From JAHEDH01 sp965364515 (GTDB lineage Bacteria; Actinomycetota; Acidimicrobiia; Spongiisociales; ZC4RG35): DNA of 35,725 nucleotides. Location of the stretch: NCBI GenBank assembly GCA_965364515.1, contig CBDTXZ010000009.1, positions 1-35,725 on the forward strand, written 5' to 3'. Below, piece by piece: positions 15,755 to 23,922 of this stretch (within the stretch, counting starts at the first letter, position 1; every line of letters begins with the position of its first letter). The position numbers and the translations under genes are program-made. Under the pieces are notes generated by a model. The model was not told the DNA's origin. It saw only the letters and a program-made list of their open reading frames with translations, and did not search any database.

Positions 15755-16129
15755 CTACCGCTCGCCCTCGAGTCGTTCGCCGGCGTCGAGGGCGGCGTCG
15801 ATTCTCAGCAGTGACTCCCAGGTGAATCGGCCCTCGGTGTCGGGCTGAATGACGTCGACGCCGATCACCGCCGCCTCGTCGATGACCCCATACACGTGGG
15901 GAAAACGTCTGCCGGTCTCGTAGCAGTCCTCGTAGACGACCGGAGCACTGAGCTGATCGGGGTCGATCGTGAGGAGAAGGAGGTCGGCGCGCCCCGCATA
16001 GCGATCGTTGGCGACGTCGATCAGTTGGGCTGCCGTCGAGCAATGGATGAAGCCGTCCTCGGTCAGCGAGATCGGTCGATAGGGCCCGGGAGCCTCCCAC
16101 TCTTCTCGTGTCGCGAGGTGGAAGATCAT
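15755..16129 (-). CDS. DUF952 family protein
   Basis: 124 aa from ATG 16129, overlapping the mpgS stop by 4 nt (ATGA). It carries the DUF952 pattern: MIFHLATREEW at the start, ISLTEDGFIHCSTAAQLIDVANDRY, LLLLTIDPDQL, and RFPHVYGVIDEAAVIGV. The conserved FIHCS and FPHVYG residues point to a small ligand-binding or catalytic pocket; the fold is related to ADP-ribose-handling RNA 2'-phosphotransferase-like proteins, but activity is undetermined. Tight coupling to mannosyl-3-phosphoglycerate synthase is notable, and there is no mannosyl-3-phosphoglycerate phosphatase gene next to it. Confidence 0.82.
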   Translation of the reverse strand: MIFHLATREEWEAPGPYRPISLTEDGFIHCSTAAQLIDVANDRYAGRADLLLLTIDPDQLSAPVVYEDCYETGRRFPHVYGVIDEAAVIGVDVIQPDTEGRFTWESLLRIDAALDAGERLEGER

Positions 16130-17259
16130 GCGATGGCGGTGATGCCGGCCTTCTCGATGCGCTCCATGTCGACGTCCGGGCGTCGTTCGAAGGCCGGATA
16201 GCGCTCGGGAGGGGAGATCTCGGTCGGGAAGGCAGCCGAAACGTGAGGTGGACAGATCGGCGAGGAGGTGATCGTCGCAACCGACTGATCGCGCATCCTG
16301 GCGACGTGCTCCTCTCCTTTGTCCTCGTGGAAATGGGGGTTGATCGTCTCCGTCTGGACGACGTCGATGCGTTCGGGCACTTCGCCCAGCGGGTCGATGA
16401 TGCCGCCGTACTGCTCGAGGAGATCGATGAACTGTCCTGTCTCGGCGCCGAACGAACCGGTGAACCTGGTCTTGCCGGCGAGCGACATCGACATGACCTG
16501 CTCGCCGGCATTCCCGGTGGTGACGATCCTGGTGCCCTCGCCCAAGTAGTGCGACAGCAATTCGTTGAGGACCCGATTCGACACGGTGGTGCTGCGTCCC
16601 CACCGGTTGAAGACGAGGTCGCCATCCTGGACCTTCGGCTTGGACTGCCACGAGATTCGACCCATCGTGTGCTCCGAGGGAGAAGACGCGATGGTCGCCG
16701 AGAAGATCCTCACGTATTCGTTGACGGCCCCGGGTACGTAGTTGTCGGCGTCGATGTAGCCCACGGCACGACTCTCCAAGCCCCGGGCGATCATCGCTCC
16801 GATCAACATCGCTTCTCCCTTGCCCCACCTCACGAGGCCCGTCGCTTCCAGCAGTTCGGGCATCGCCGCTTCGACGGCGGCGGCCACGACCGCGTCGCGC
16901 TGATGGATGTGGAGGACGTCGCGTTTGGTGCTCATGACGAATTCGTCGATGACCTCGCGTTCGAGTTGAAATCGATCGATCGGCTGCAACTCCGACGCGG
17001 ACACGACCACGACGCGACATCCGCCGGGAATCCCGGCGAGCACTCCCCGCAACGTGCTCCTCCGTTCGTTCTTGATGGGAACGACGATCGTCAGGCTGCG
17101 ATGGGCTTCCTCCATCGTTTCTGCCGACAGGTAGACGTGATCAGCCCGTTCGTCTCCGCCGGGAGGGTCGCCTGCCGAATCGAGCTCGATGATGCGGCCG
17201 GCCTCGTGAATACGGACGGCGCCGATCCGTACGTTGGCTGCAGGGAAGGTGATGCGCAT
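16126..17259 (-). CDS. mpgS: Mannosyl-3-phosphoglycerate synthase (GT55)
   Basis: 377 aa from ATG 17259. The enzyme moves mannose from GDP-mannose to 3-phosphoglycerate, the first step to mannosylglycerate, a compatible solute for salt and heat stress. Recognised blocks are GAVRIHEAGRIIELDS at the N-terminus, LTIVVPIKNERRSTLRGVLAGIPGGCRVVVVS (start of the GT-A fold), GLVRWGKGEAMLIGAMIA, and GYIDADNYVPGAVNEYV with the metal-binding DAD. Further blocks are MGRISWQSKPK, FNRWGRSTTVSNRVLNELL and TTGNAGEQVMSM. Length fits the family. The separate phosphatase (MpgP) that finishes the pathway is not nearby. It is divergent from sbcD with 58 bp between starts. A TATGCT box lies 9 nt before the ATG. 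Confidence 0.9.
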   Translation of the reverse strand: MRITFPAANVRIGAVRIHEAGRIIELDSAGDPPGGDERADHVYLSAETMEEAHRSLTIVVPIKNERRSTLRGVLAGIPGGCRVVVVSASELQPIDRFQLEREVIDEFVMSTKRDVLHIHQRDAVVAAAVEAAMPELLEATGLVRWGKGEAMLIGAMIARGLESRAVGYIDADNYVPGAVNEYVRIFSATIASSPSEHTMGRISWQSKPKVQDGDLVFNRWGRSTTVSNRVLNELLSHYLGEGTRIVTTGNAGEQVMSMSLAGKTRFTGSFGAETGQFIDLLEQYGGIIDPLGEVPERIDVVQTETINPHFHEDKGEEHVARMRDQSVATITSSPICPPHVSAAFPTEISPPERYPAFERRPDVDMERIEKAGITAIA

Positions 17260-17268
17260 GGCTCGACC

Positions 17269-17274
17269 AGCATA
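17269..17274 (-). promoter_or_regulatory. -10-like box of the mpgS operon
   Basis: TATGCT on the minus strand, 9 nt before the mpgS ATG; a nearly leaderless mRNA is expected. It shares the 58-bp divergent region with the sbcD promoter. Confidence 0.42.
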
Positions 17275-17305
17275 CGAGCGCTCCGATTCTGTCCGTCGTC
17301 GTCGG

Positions 17306-17311
17306 TACCCT
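17306..17311 (+). promoter_or_regulatory. -10-like box of the sbcD-sbcC-nurA operon
   Basis: TACCCT, 6 nt before the GTG start of sbcD at 17318, which supports that start and a leaderless message. Confidence 0.42.
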
Positions 17312-17317
17312 CCCAGC

Positions 17318-18451
17318 GTGAAGATCCTGCACACCTCCGATTGGCACGTCGGTCGGTCGATACGCGGTCGAAGCCGGGCCGACGAGCATCGAGCCGTCCT
17401 CGGGGAGATCATCGGCATCGCGACCGACAACGCCGTCGATCTCGTACTGGTGGCAGGCGATCTGTTCGACACCGGGGCGCCCTCACCGGAGTCGGAGTCC
17501 ATCGTCTTTCGTACGCTCCTCGATCTCGCCGAGGTGGCTCCGGTGGTTGCAGTGGCAGGCAACCACGACAACGCTCGGCGGTTCGCCGCGCTCGAACCCC
17601 TGCTCGGTCTGGGCCGGATCACGATCGGATCCGGCCTGAAGCGACCCGACGAGGGGGGAGTCGTGGATGTTCCCGGTGTCGATTGCCGTGTGGCCTTGGT
17701 TCCGTGGACTTCGCAGCGGGGGATCGTGAAGGCGGATGACCTCATGAACCTCGATCCGGACGATCACGGTCTCCAGTACGCCGGACGGATGCACCGGGTG
17801 ATCGGAGCGTTGTGCGAGTCGATGAGCCCTTCCACCGTCAACGTCGTCCTCGGCCACATCATGGTGCATGGCGCAGCCGAAACCGGCTCGGAGCGGCAGG
17901 CCCACATCTTCGGATACGCAGTGCCGCCATCTGCCTTCCCGTCCACCCTCTCCTACGTGGCGCTCGGCCACCTGCATCGCCAGCAGAGAATGCCGCATGC
18001 GGCCCCGACCTGGTATGCGGGCTCGCCGCTCCAGTTGGATTTCGGTGAGGTCGAGGACCGCAAGGGAGTGCTGCTGATCGATGCCGAGCCCGGGCTGCCG
18101 GCCAAGGTCTCCGCGATCCCACTCGTCGCAGGTCGACGACTCGGAGTCGTGCGGGGGACGGTTGCACAGATCGAAGCGGGAATCGACCAGACCGACGCAG
18201 ATCTCTTGAAGGTGTACGTCGAGGAACCGACCAGAGCTGGTTTGGCGACAGAGATCAGGGATCTCTCGGAGAGGATCGTGGACGTCGTGATCGCAGCCTC
18301 CCAGCGCAGTGAAGACACTCATGAGTCGCAGGGGAGGCTCGAACGGCCCGAGGAGGAGGTGTTCGCCGAGTACCTCGCCTCGAGAAACGTCGACGATCCG
18401 GCGGTCGTCGGCCTCTTCCGTGAGCTGTTGGACCAGGCCCATGCGACCTGA
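17318..18451 (+). CDS. sbcD: DNA double-strand-break nuclease SbcD (Mre11 family)
   Basis: 377 aa from GTG 17318. It is a calcineurin-like phosphoesterase with the full set of metal motifs: KILHTSDWHVGRSI (Asp, His), LVAGDLFDTG (GD), VAVAGNHDN (GNHD), VVLGHIMVHG (GH) and ALGHLHRQQ (GHxH). This is followed by the capping domain (YAGSPLQLDFGEVEDRKGVLLID). SbcD works with the SbcC ATPase as an exo/endonuclease that opens hairpins and clears protein-blocked DNA ends; the archaeal and eukaryotic equivalents are Mre11-Rad50. It overlaps sbcC by 11 bp, and sbcC runs directly into a nurA-like gene, so the three are one translationally coupled unit. Confidence 0.93.
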   Translation: MKILHTSDWHVGRSIRGRSRADEHRAVLGEIIGIATDNAVDLVLVAGDLFDTGAPSPESESIVFRTLLDLAEVAPVVAVAGNHDNARRFAALEPLLGLGRITIGSGLKRPDEGGVVDVPGVDCRVALVPWTSQRGIVKADDLMNLDPDDHGLQYAGRMHRVIGALCESMSPSTVNVVLGHIMVHGAAETGSERQAHIFGYAVPPSAFPSTLSYVALGHLHRQQRMPHAAPTWYAGSPLQLDFGEVEDRKGVLLIDAEPGLPAKVSAIPLVAGRRLGVVRGTVAQIEAGIDQTDADLLKVYVEEPTRAGLATEIRDLSERIVDVVIAASQRSEDTHESQGRLERPEEEVFAEYLASRNVDDPAVVGLFRELLDQAHAT

Positions 18452-20819
18452 GCGCCTGGAGCTCGAAGGGTTCACGGCGTTTCGAGATCGCGTCGAGATC
18501 GACTTCGCAGGGGCCGACCTCTTCGTCCTGGTCGGACCGACCGGATCCGGCAAGTCCTCGATCATCGATGCGATCACCTTCGCTCTCTACGGATCGATCC
18601 CGCGTCTGCGGAAAGGGCGAGTCGAGCCGGTCATCAGTCTCGGCGCACAGCGGGCCCGAATCCGCTTCGATTTCTCGGTGGGCGAAGTCCGGTACTCGGC
18701 CACCCGGGTCGTGCAGCGCACCAAGACCGGAGCGACCACCAACGAGGCCCGGTTGGAGGGCGGTCCCGAAGAGGTCGTGGGAGCATCGGAGCTGACGATC
18801 GCGGTCGAAGAGCTGCTCGGGCTGTCCTACGAGCACTTCACGAAGTCCGTCGTCTTGCCACAGGGGAAGTTCGCGTCCTTCCTGCTCGGCGGCTCGTCCG
18901 ACCGTCAAGCGCTGCTCAGAGAGCTGCTCGATCTCGGTCGGTATGCACGTGTCCGGGATCTGGCCGTGCAGCGTGCGCAGGCCTCCGAGGTTCGTGCCGA
19001 GTCGCTCCGCGACTCTCTCGCAAAACTCGATGCCGTCACCCCTGAGGCGGTCGCTGAGTTGGAGGCAACGAACCAGAAGCTCGAAGCCGTCATCGAATGG
19101 TCGGCCGCACGGCGCGAGCAGCTCGATTCCGCTCGCGCTCGCCGGGACGAGACGATGCAAGAGCGCGGAAGACTCGCGCAGCTGGCCGATGCGCTTCGCA
19201 GCATCGGCCCACCCGATGGGCTCGGTGAGCTCGATGCCTCGATGGCACGCGCGGTCGCCGAGCGCGATGCGGCGGTCGAACGGCTCGAGAAAGCATCCGA
19301 GGCACTCGACCAGGCGACGGCGGCTGCGAATGCGGCTGGAGACCCGGGGGAGATCGCGCGACTGATCGGTTTCGTCGAGCAGTCGGAGAAGCTCGACGCA
19401 CGGGTCGCAGCGGGAACCAAGAAGATCGCCGAGCTCCAGGGCGCCGCTGCGAACGCGGCCGAGGAGGCGGAGAAGCTCGCAGTCGAGGCAGTGCATGCTC
19501 GAGAGCGACTGGAGCGGCTCAGAAACGACCGCGCCGCCCACGTCCTTCGATCCGTTTCGAAGCCGGGCGAGCCGTGTCCGGTGTGCCGCCGGATTCTCGA
19601 GTCCGACCACCTCGCCGACGACGGGGAGTCGGGCTCGCTCGAGGATGCCGTCGAGCAGGTCGAAGCCGCCACCCGGGCCGCGGACGCCTCCACTGCCACT
19701 CGGCTCAAGCTCGAAACCCAGCTCGGGGAGTATCGGTCTCAGCTGTCCACGCTCGAGGCTGAACGTGTCGAAGTTGCCACCCGTCTTGGAGAGCACAGCC
19801 GGGCCGATCTCGAAAGGAAGCAGAGGGAGATCGCGGAGGCCGTGGGGCGGCGCGATGCTGCGTCCCGGGCGGTCTCCGAGGAGCGGAGCGCAGTTGACGC
19901 CGCGGCGAAGCGGGTCTCGCAGCTCGCCGACCGGGCTACGACATTCTGGACCGCACTCGACAAACAGCGGATGGCGGTCACCGCGCTGGAACCACCCGAG
20001 GTCCTTCGCAAGGACCTGGGTGCAGAATGGGCTGCCTTTCTCGAATGGCGCGATCTCCACACGACCGAGGTCGAGGCTCGGTTGGCGGCGGTGACCTCCG
20101 AGCTGGAGACCCAGTCCGAGGCGATCGACGACATCACCCGGGCCATGAGTGAGCGTATCGCCCAGGCAGGCGTCGAACTCGTGGCCGGCTCCGACCCCCA
20201 CGAACAGGCGCTCGTCTCCCGGGCTCGCACCATCGAACGGCTGGAACGGATGCGCTCCGATCTGAAGGACAAGATCGAGGCGGCGGCGGCCCTCGAGGGC
20301 TACGAGGGCGACGTCGTCGTCGCCAGGGCGCTCGCAGCCCACCTGAAGGTCAACGGTTTCGAACGGTGGCTCATTGAAGAGGTCGTCCACGACCTCGTCG
20401 TTCACGCCAACGAGCGGCTCGAGCAACTGTCGGGCGGGGCGTACGCGCTCGCCGTCGAGAAGTCGGAGTTCGTGATCATCGACCGACTGAACGCCGACGA
20501 GCGCCGCGCCCCCGAGACGCTGTCCGGAGGTGAGACCTTCGTCGTGTCACTTGCGCTCGCTCTCTCGCTCGCGGATCAGATGGCGTCGATCTCGATGTCT
20601 GGCACGGCACGTCTCGAGTCGGTGTTTCTCGACGAGGGTTTCGGAACGCTCGACTCCGAAACCCTCGACACGGTCGCCGCCGTCATCCACGAGCTCGGCT
20701 CGGATGGGCGCACGGTCGGGTTGATCACCCACGTATCGGAGCTGGCCCAGCAGATTCCGGTCCGGTTCGAGGTGTCCAAACGGTCCGATGGCGCCCGGGT
20801 CCAGAGGGTCGACACCTGA
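18441..20819 (+). CDS. sbcC: DNA repair ATPase SbcC (Rad50 family)
   Basis: 792 aa from ATG 18441, inside the sbcD 3' end. The N-terminal ATPase half begins MRPERLELEGFTAFRDRVEIDF, with Walker A GPTGSGKSSIIDAI and Q-loop VLPQGKFASFLL. Two long coiled-coil arms (about residues 170-375 and 390-640) meet at the zinc hook CPVC (about 379-382, in GEPCPVCRRILE), close to the exact middle of the chain. The C-terminal half has the ABC signature LSGGETFVVSLALALSLAD, Walker B VFLDEGFGTLD and H-loop. It is shorter than E. coli SbcC (1048 aa) because the arms are short. It partners SbcD. Confidence 0.93.
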   Translation: MRPERLELEGFTAFRDRVEIDFAGADLFVLVGPTGSGKSSIIDAITFALYGSIPRLRKGRVEPVISLGAQRARIRFDFSVGEVRYSATRVVQRTKTGATTNEARLEGGPEEVVGASELTIAVEELLGLSYEHFTKSVVLPQGKFASFLLGGSSDRQALLRELLDLGRYARVRDLAVQRAQASEVRAESLRDSLAKLDAVTPEAVAELEATNQKLEAVIEWSAARREQLDSARARRDETMQERGRLAQLADALRSIGPPDGLGELDASMARAVAERDAAVERLEKASEALDQATAAANAAGDPGEIARLIGFVEQSEKLDARVAAGTKKIAELQGAAANAAEEAEKLAVEAVHARERLERLRNDRAAHVLRSVSKPGEPCPVCRRILESDHLADDGESGSLEDAVEQVEAATRAADASTATRLKLETQLGEYRSQLSTLEAERVEVATRLGEHSRADLERKQREIAEAVGRRDAASRAVSEERSAVDAAAKRVSQLADRATTFWTALDKQRMAVTALEPPEVLRKDLGAEWAAFLEWRDLHTTEVEARLAAVTSELETQSEAIDDITRAMSERIAQAGVELVAGSDPHEQALVSRARTIERLERMRSDLKDKIEAAAALEGYEGDVVVARALAAHLKVNGFERWLIEEVVHDLVVHANERLEQLSGGAYALAVEKSEFVIIDRLNADERRAPETLSGGETFVVSLALALSLADQMASISMSGTARLESVFLDEGFGTLDSETLDTVAAVIHELGSDGRTVGLITHVSELAQQIPVRFEVSKRSDGARVQRVDT

Positions 20820-21730
20820 TGCGTTTCACCGTCGAGCCGTGGTCCGCCGAGTACGGCCCATCGTCGGAGGCTGCGATGCTCGAAGCGGCACAGCCGCCAA
20901 AGCTCGACGTGGAGATGGATCCGGAGCGCTGGGCGGCGATCACTCCGGCGTGGGACGGCCGGGTCGACGTCGTCTTCATCGACGGGGTTCGACGAGTCGA
21001 TGCCAACGTCTGGATCCACCAGGACGGCGATCTTCCAGCACTGGGCCTCTGTGCGGTGTACGCGGCGGGCGCGGTCCGCGCCAACGGCACTGCCGACGTC
21101 GTCGCCGTCGAGTCGGACAGAGGGCTCTTCACGTCTGCGCTGGGAGCGTCTGATCTCGAGACCAAACATGGGACCTATCGCGTCCACCCGTCCGTCGGCG
21201 AGTCGCCGGAGGACCTCTGGCTCGCCATCCAGTCGGAAATGGGGAAGAAGGAAGGCGAGCTCGCCCGGGCGGTCGGCACCGATTCGCTGGTCGTGGTCGA
21301 CGGGCCGCTGTCGCACGGTCGTCATCCCAATGGGGTCGTCGGCTACATCAAGCGCCAGCACACCCACTATCTCCCTCCTGAACTCAGGTCGGTGTTGTTG
21401 GATCTCCCGGTTTCCCGGCGCACGCCGATCTTCCTCATCGGGGGCAGGTCGAATCGCTACTCGTGGTATCAGCGCCTCGCAGTCGGCGGTGGGCCGAGCG
21501 GCGGACTGGTGCGATGTGAAGTCGCGGCCGACTGCGCCATCGACCAGGCGATCAGGCTGGCGGACACCGTTGCGTCGGTGCTGCCGCGTTTTGCCTCGGA
21601 GCCACACAAGGATCCGCGCGCTCCGCAGAATCTGTATCCGATCGCCGGTCTGGAGCGCACGCTTCGTCGTCGACTCGGGGATCCTTCGCTCATGGAGCGG
21701 GCGATTCGCCTGGCCTCGGCGAGGGCCTGA
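20819..21730 (+). CDS. NurA-domain nuclease, partner of HerA and SbcCD
   Basis: 303 aa; the ATG shares its A with the sbcC stop (TGATG). The pattern fits NurA, an RNase H-like fold 5'-3' exo/endonuclease. An early acidic motif reads DVVFIDGVRRVDANVWI (Asp), a second reads SLVVVDGPLSHG (Asp), then GVVGYIKRQHTHYL (Lys), and the C-terminal block is QNLYPIAGLERTLRRRLGD, similar to the NurA tail. In archaea NurA forms a complex with the HerA pump and resects ends with Mre11-Rad50; here it directly follows the SbcC/Rad50 gene, and a HerA-type gene lies upstream in the same window. The sequence is distant from archaeal NurA, so family placement rests on motifs plus context. Confidence 0.75.
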   Translation: MRFTVEPWSAEYGPSSEAAMLEAAQPPKLDVEMDPERWAAITPAWDGRVDVVFIDGVRRVDANVWIHQDGDLPALGLCAVYAAGAVRANGTADVVAVESDRGLFTSALGASDLETKHGTYRVHPSVGESPEDLWLAIQSEMGKKEGELARAVGTDSLVVVDGPLSHGRHPNGVVGYIKRQHTHYLPPELRSVLLDLPVSRRTPIFLIGGRSNRYSWYQRLAVGGGPSGGLVRCEVAADCAIDQAIRLADTVASVLPRFASEPHKDPRAPQNLYPIAGLERTLRRRLGDPSLMERAIRLASARA

Positions 21731-21806
21731 CCCTCGGAGCTGCTTCCCATCGGGCGTTTCCACATCCGGGGAGCACGCTGGCGAAGGCTGCGCTCACGGG
21801 GGTGGT

Positions 21807-22256
21807 TCAGCGGTTCGGGTCGTTGCTCGAAGCGGTCGGAGCACGAGGAGTGCCTGTCTCGATGGGAAGGCCCTCGACCTGCCAGCCGTGATGGCCGCCG
21901 ATCATGATCTTCACCCGTCTCCCGAGGCCGGCGATCTTCAACGCCGCCTTGTCCGCTCCGTTGCAATGCGGGCCGGCGCAGTAGACCACGAACAGTGCGT
22001 CGGTCGAGAGTGCGTCGAGCCGCTGTGGTGTGATCTCCCGGTGAGGGAGGCTGTGTGAACCCGGTACGTGTCCAGCGGCAAACGCCCCGGTCGACCGCAC
22101 GTCGAGCACGACGATGTCGTCCGCTCCCGACTTCAGCGCCTGATGTGTGTCCCAACAGTCGGTCTCGTACCGCAGCTTGGCGGCGAAGTGGTCGACGGCG
22201 TCGGCGGCGCTCGCAACCGTCGCCGTGATCTCTGCAGATTCCGGAGTCGTTGGCAT
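21807..22256 (-). CDS. Rhodanese-like (sulfurtransferase) domain protein
   Basis: 149 aa from ATG 22256, with an AGAGGA ribosome-binding site about 8 nt upstream. After an N-terminal helical stretch (about 40 residues, ending in LRYETDCWDTHQAL) comes a single rhodanese domain. It contains IVVLDVRSTGAFAAGHVPGSHSLPH, the active-site loop VVYCAGPHCNGADKAA with the catalytic Cys, and IGGHHGWQVEGLPIE. Six-residue loops starting with Cys transfer sulfane sulfur to acceptors such as cyanide or thiols, in the cytoplasm. It is the last gene in the PNPOx-EamA-rhodanese operon; what sulfur or selenium donor it serves is unknown. Confidence 0.87.
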   Translation of the reverse strand: MPTTPESAEITATVASAADAVDHFAAKLRYETDCWDTHQALKSGADDIVVLDVRSTGAFAAGHVPGSHSLPHREITPQRLDALSTDALFVVYCAGPHCNGADKAALKIAGLGRRVKIMIGGHHGWQVEGLPIETGTPRAPTASSNDPNR

Positions 22257-22285
22257 CGTCGAGTCCTCTCGTTGGGCGGGTTCGT

Positions 22286-23191
22286 TCAGCGTCTTCGTCT
22301 CGATGCGAGTACGGCACCGGTCACGACCAACACGACGCCGCCGATGGCGAGCGGTGCGACCTGATCGCCGAGGAAAGCGACGCCGAGGGCCAGGGAGACG
22401 AAGGGGATGAGATACGTGATGAACGACGCCCTCGTCGAGCCGACTCTGCCGACGAGGCTCGCCATGATGGCGAATGCGACGCCGGTGCCGATCACCCCGA
22501 GCACGAGTGTTGCGACGACGGGACCCAACTCGAACGTGCTCTCGGTGAACCCCCAGAGGCCGTAGGGGAGCGTCCAGAGGGTGGCGAGCACCAGCATCTT
22601 GGACATGACGGTCACCGAGCCGTATCGCCTCTGCAGCGGCGCCGCGATGTTCACGGCGAAGCCGTAGCAGACGGTCGCCAGCAACACGAGGAGGACGCCC
22701 AGTGCGGCGTTCGAACCTTCACCCATCGAGGGCACCGAGATGAGCACCACTCCGGTGAAGCCGGTGAGAAGACCTGCGAGCTGTGCGCCGCGCGGGATCT
22801 CACGCAGGAACAGGGCGGCGACCAGTGCTGCGAAGATCGGCATCGCCCCGTTGAGCAGGCCCGTCACGGCCGAGTTGATGTACTGCTCGGCGATGGGGAA
22901 GAGCGTGAACGGAATGCCTACCCAGACGAGAGAGAGCACCACCAACCGGCGTCGGTCCTCGACCGCGATCCGTTTCCTGGCGGACGGAACCACCGCCAGC
23001 GCCGCCGCCCCGGATGCGACCCGTCCAAGTGTGATCGCCCCGGGATGGAGCGACTCGAGCGAAATCGCGATCAGCAGGAACGACGCCCCCCAGATGAGCG
23101 CAATGCTCCAGAAGAGCCCCCAGTCGCCCACGGAGAATGCCCCCTCGTTGGCGCTGGTCGTTCGTTCGAGAATTCGGTTGTGACTGGTCAT
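22286..23191 (-). CDS. EamA/DMT-family membrane transporter
   Basis: 301 aa from ATG 23191, overlapping the PNPOx-like gene's stop by 4 nt (ATGA). It has ten hydrophobic helices in two EamA repeats; the first begins FWSIALIWGASFLLIAISLESLHPGAITLGRV and the second ALGVLLVLLATVCYGFAVNIAAPLQRRYG. It ends in a short Arg tail (RRRR). The family exports amino acids or other small metabolites. It is encoded with an FMN/PNPOx-type protein and next to a MocR-type regulator. MocR regulators commonly neighbour EamA exporters, which suggests it moves a vitamin B6- or amino-acid-related compound (inference). Confidence 0.88.
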   Translation of the reverse strand: MTSHNRILERTTSANEGAFSVGDWGLFWSIALIWGASFLLIAISLESLHPGAITLGRVASGAAALAVVPSARKRIAVEDRRRLVVLSLVWVGIPFTLFPIAEQYINSAVTGLLNGAMPIFAALVAALFLREIPRGAQLAGLLTGFTGVVLISVPSMGEGSNAALGVLLVLLATVCYGFAVNIAAPLQRRYGSVTVMSKMLVLATLWTLPYGLWGFTESTFELGPVVATLVLGVIGTGVAFAIMASLVGRVGSTRASFITYLIPFVSLALGVAFLGDQVAPLAIGGVVLVVTGAVLASRRRR

Positions 23192-23838
23192 CGCCCGATC
23201 CGGTCGACGTGATCAGGGCGGCTCGTCCCTTCCCGCATGGCCGGGTCCGGGATCGGATCCCCTGCGACCATCTTCAACGGGATCACACCGGCCCAGACGT
23301 CGAGTTCCATGTCTTCGGGATCGTCGATCGGTCCGCCGGTTCGGATCTTGGCGGACGCCTCGTCCAGGGGGAGGCCGAGCACCACGGTGCCGCGCACCTC
23401 TTTGTCGGTCATAGGGCGAAGATGAGGTCTCCGGCCCGGGACGAGTTTGTCGGTGTAGGCATCCAGCACCTCTCGACGCCGGTCGAGGTCGTCGACGACG
23501 GCCGGACGGGCGTACAGCACGACCGATCGGTAGTTCGCCGAGTGGTGGAACGCCGAACGGGCGAGAACCAAGCCGTCGAGCAGTGTCACCGTGACACAGA
23601 CCTCATCACCACCTTTGAGCGCGCGCATGATGCGGCTGGCGGGCCCCCCGTGGAGGTACAGCGTGTCACGGAGTCTGGCATGGAGCATCGGGATCACGAC
23701 CGGTGTGCCGCCGTCGATGAATCCGACGTGGGCGTGATACGCCTCGTCGAGGATGGCATCGATCGTCTGTCGGTCGTAGTGCGCGCGATCGCTGAGACGC
23801 ACGGTGGTTCGGTCGGTCGGTCTGGGCATGGGCCTCAT
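23188..23838 (-). CDS. Pyridoxamine 5'-phosphate oxidase-like FMN-binding split-barrel protein
   Basis: 216 aa from ATG 23838; ATG 23829 (MPRPTDRT) is an alternative. It has the PNPOx-like flavin-binding barrel: TIDAILDEAYHAHVGFIDGGTPVVIPMLHARLRDTLYLHGGPASRIMRAL, then VCVTVTLLDGLVLARSAFHHSANYRSVVLY. These motifs match the subgroup 'pyridoxamine 5'-phosphate oxidase family protein' found beside regulators, not the true PdxH. It probably binds FMN, F420 or haem; which one is not shown. The gene is first in its operon and divergent from a PLP-dependent MocR regulator, consistent with B6-linked control (inference). Confidence 0.82.
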   Translation of the reverse strand: MRPMPRPTDRTTVRLSDRAHYDRQTIDAILDEAYHAHVGFIDGGTPVVIPMLHARLRDTLYLHGGPASRIMRALKGGDEVCVTVTLLDGLVLARSAFHHSANYRSVVLYARPAVVDDLDRRREVLDAYTDKLVPGRRPHLRPMTDKEVRGTVVLGLPLDEASAKIRTGGPIDDPEDMELDVWAGVIPLKMVAGDPIPDPAMREGTSRPDHVDRIGR

Positions 23839-23880
23839 CGTCCTGGGTTGCTGATCCAGGGTTGGGTGTCGAACCCAATC

Positions 23881-23892
23881 TGTAATGGTACA
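23881..23892. promoter_or_regulatory. Operator-like inverted repeat in the MocR/PNPOx divergent region
   Basis: TGTA ATGG TACA is a perfect 4-bp inverted repeat with a 4-nt centre, in the only AT-rich stretch nearby. On the minus strand TACCAT (23890-23885) could be the -10 of the PNPOx operon, so a protein bound here would block it. The MocR product encoded next door is the obvious candidate. Confidence 0.4.
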
Positions 23893-23907
23893 AAAACGAG
23901 TTTGTGT

Positions 23908-23913
23908 TAGCAT
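23908..23913 (+). promoter_or_regulatory. -10-like box of the MocR-type regulator gene
   Basis: TAGCAT, 9 nt before ATG 23923, in an AT-rich stretch. It implies a leaderless or nearly leaderless transcript. Confidence 0.42.
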
Positions 23914-23922
23914 GATTGTAGC

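Noticed and set aside
16108..17739. A 543-codon + strand protein
   Set aside because: Antisense to mpgS, which has complete family motifs on the minus strand.
18255..20426. A 723-codon minus-strand protein
   Set aside because: Antisense of sbcC, whose Walker, zinc-hook and signature motifs are clear on the + strand.
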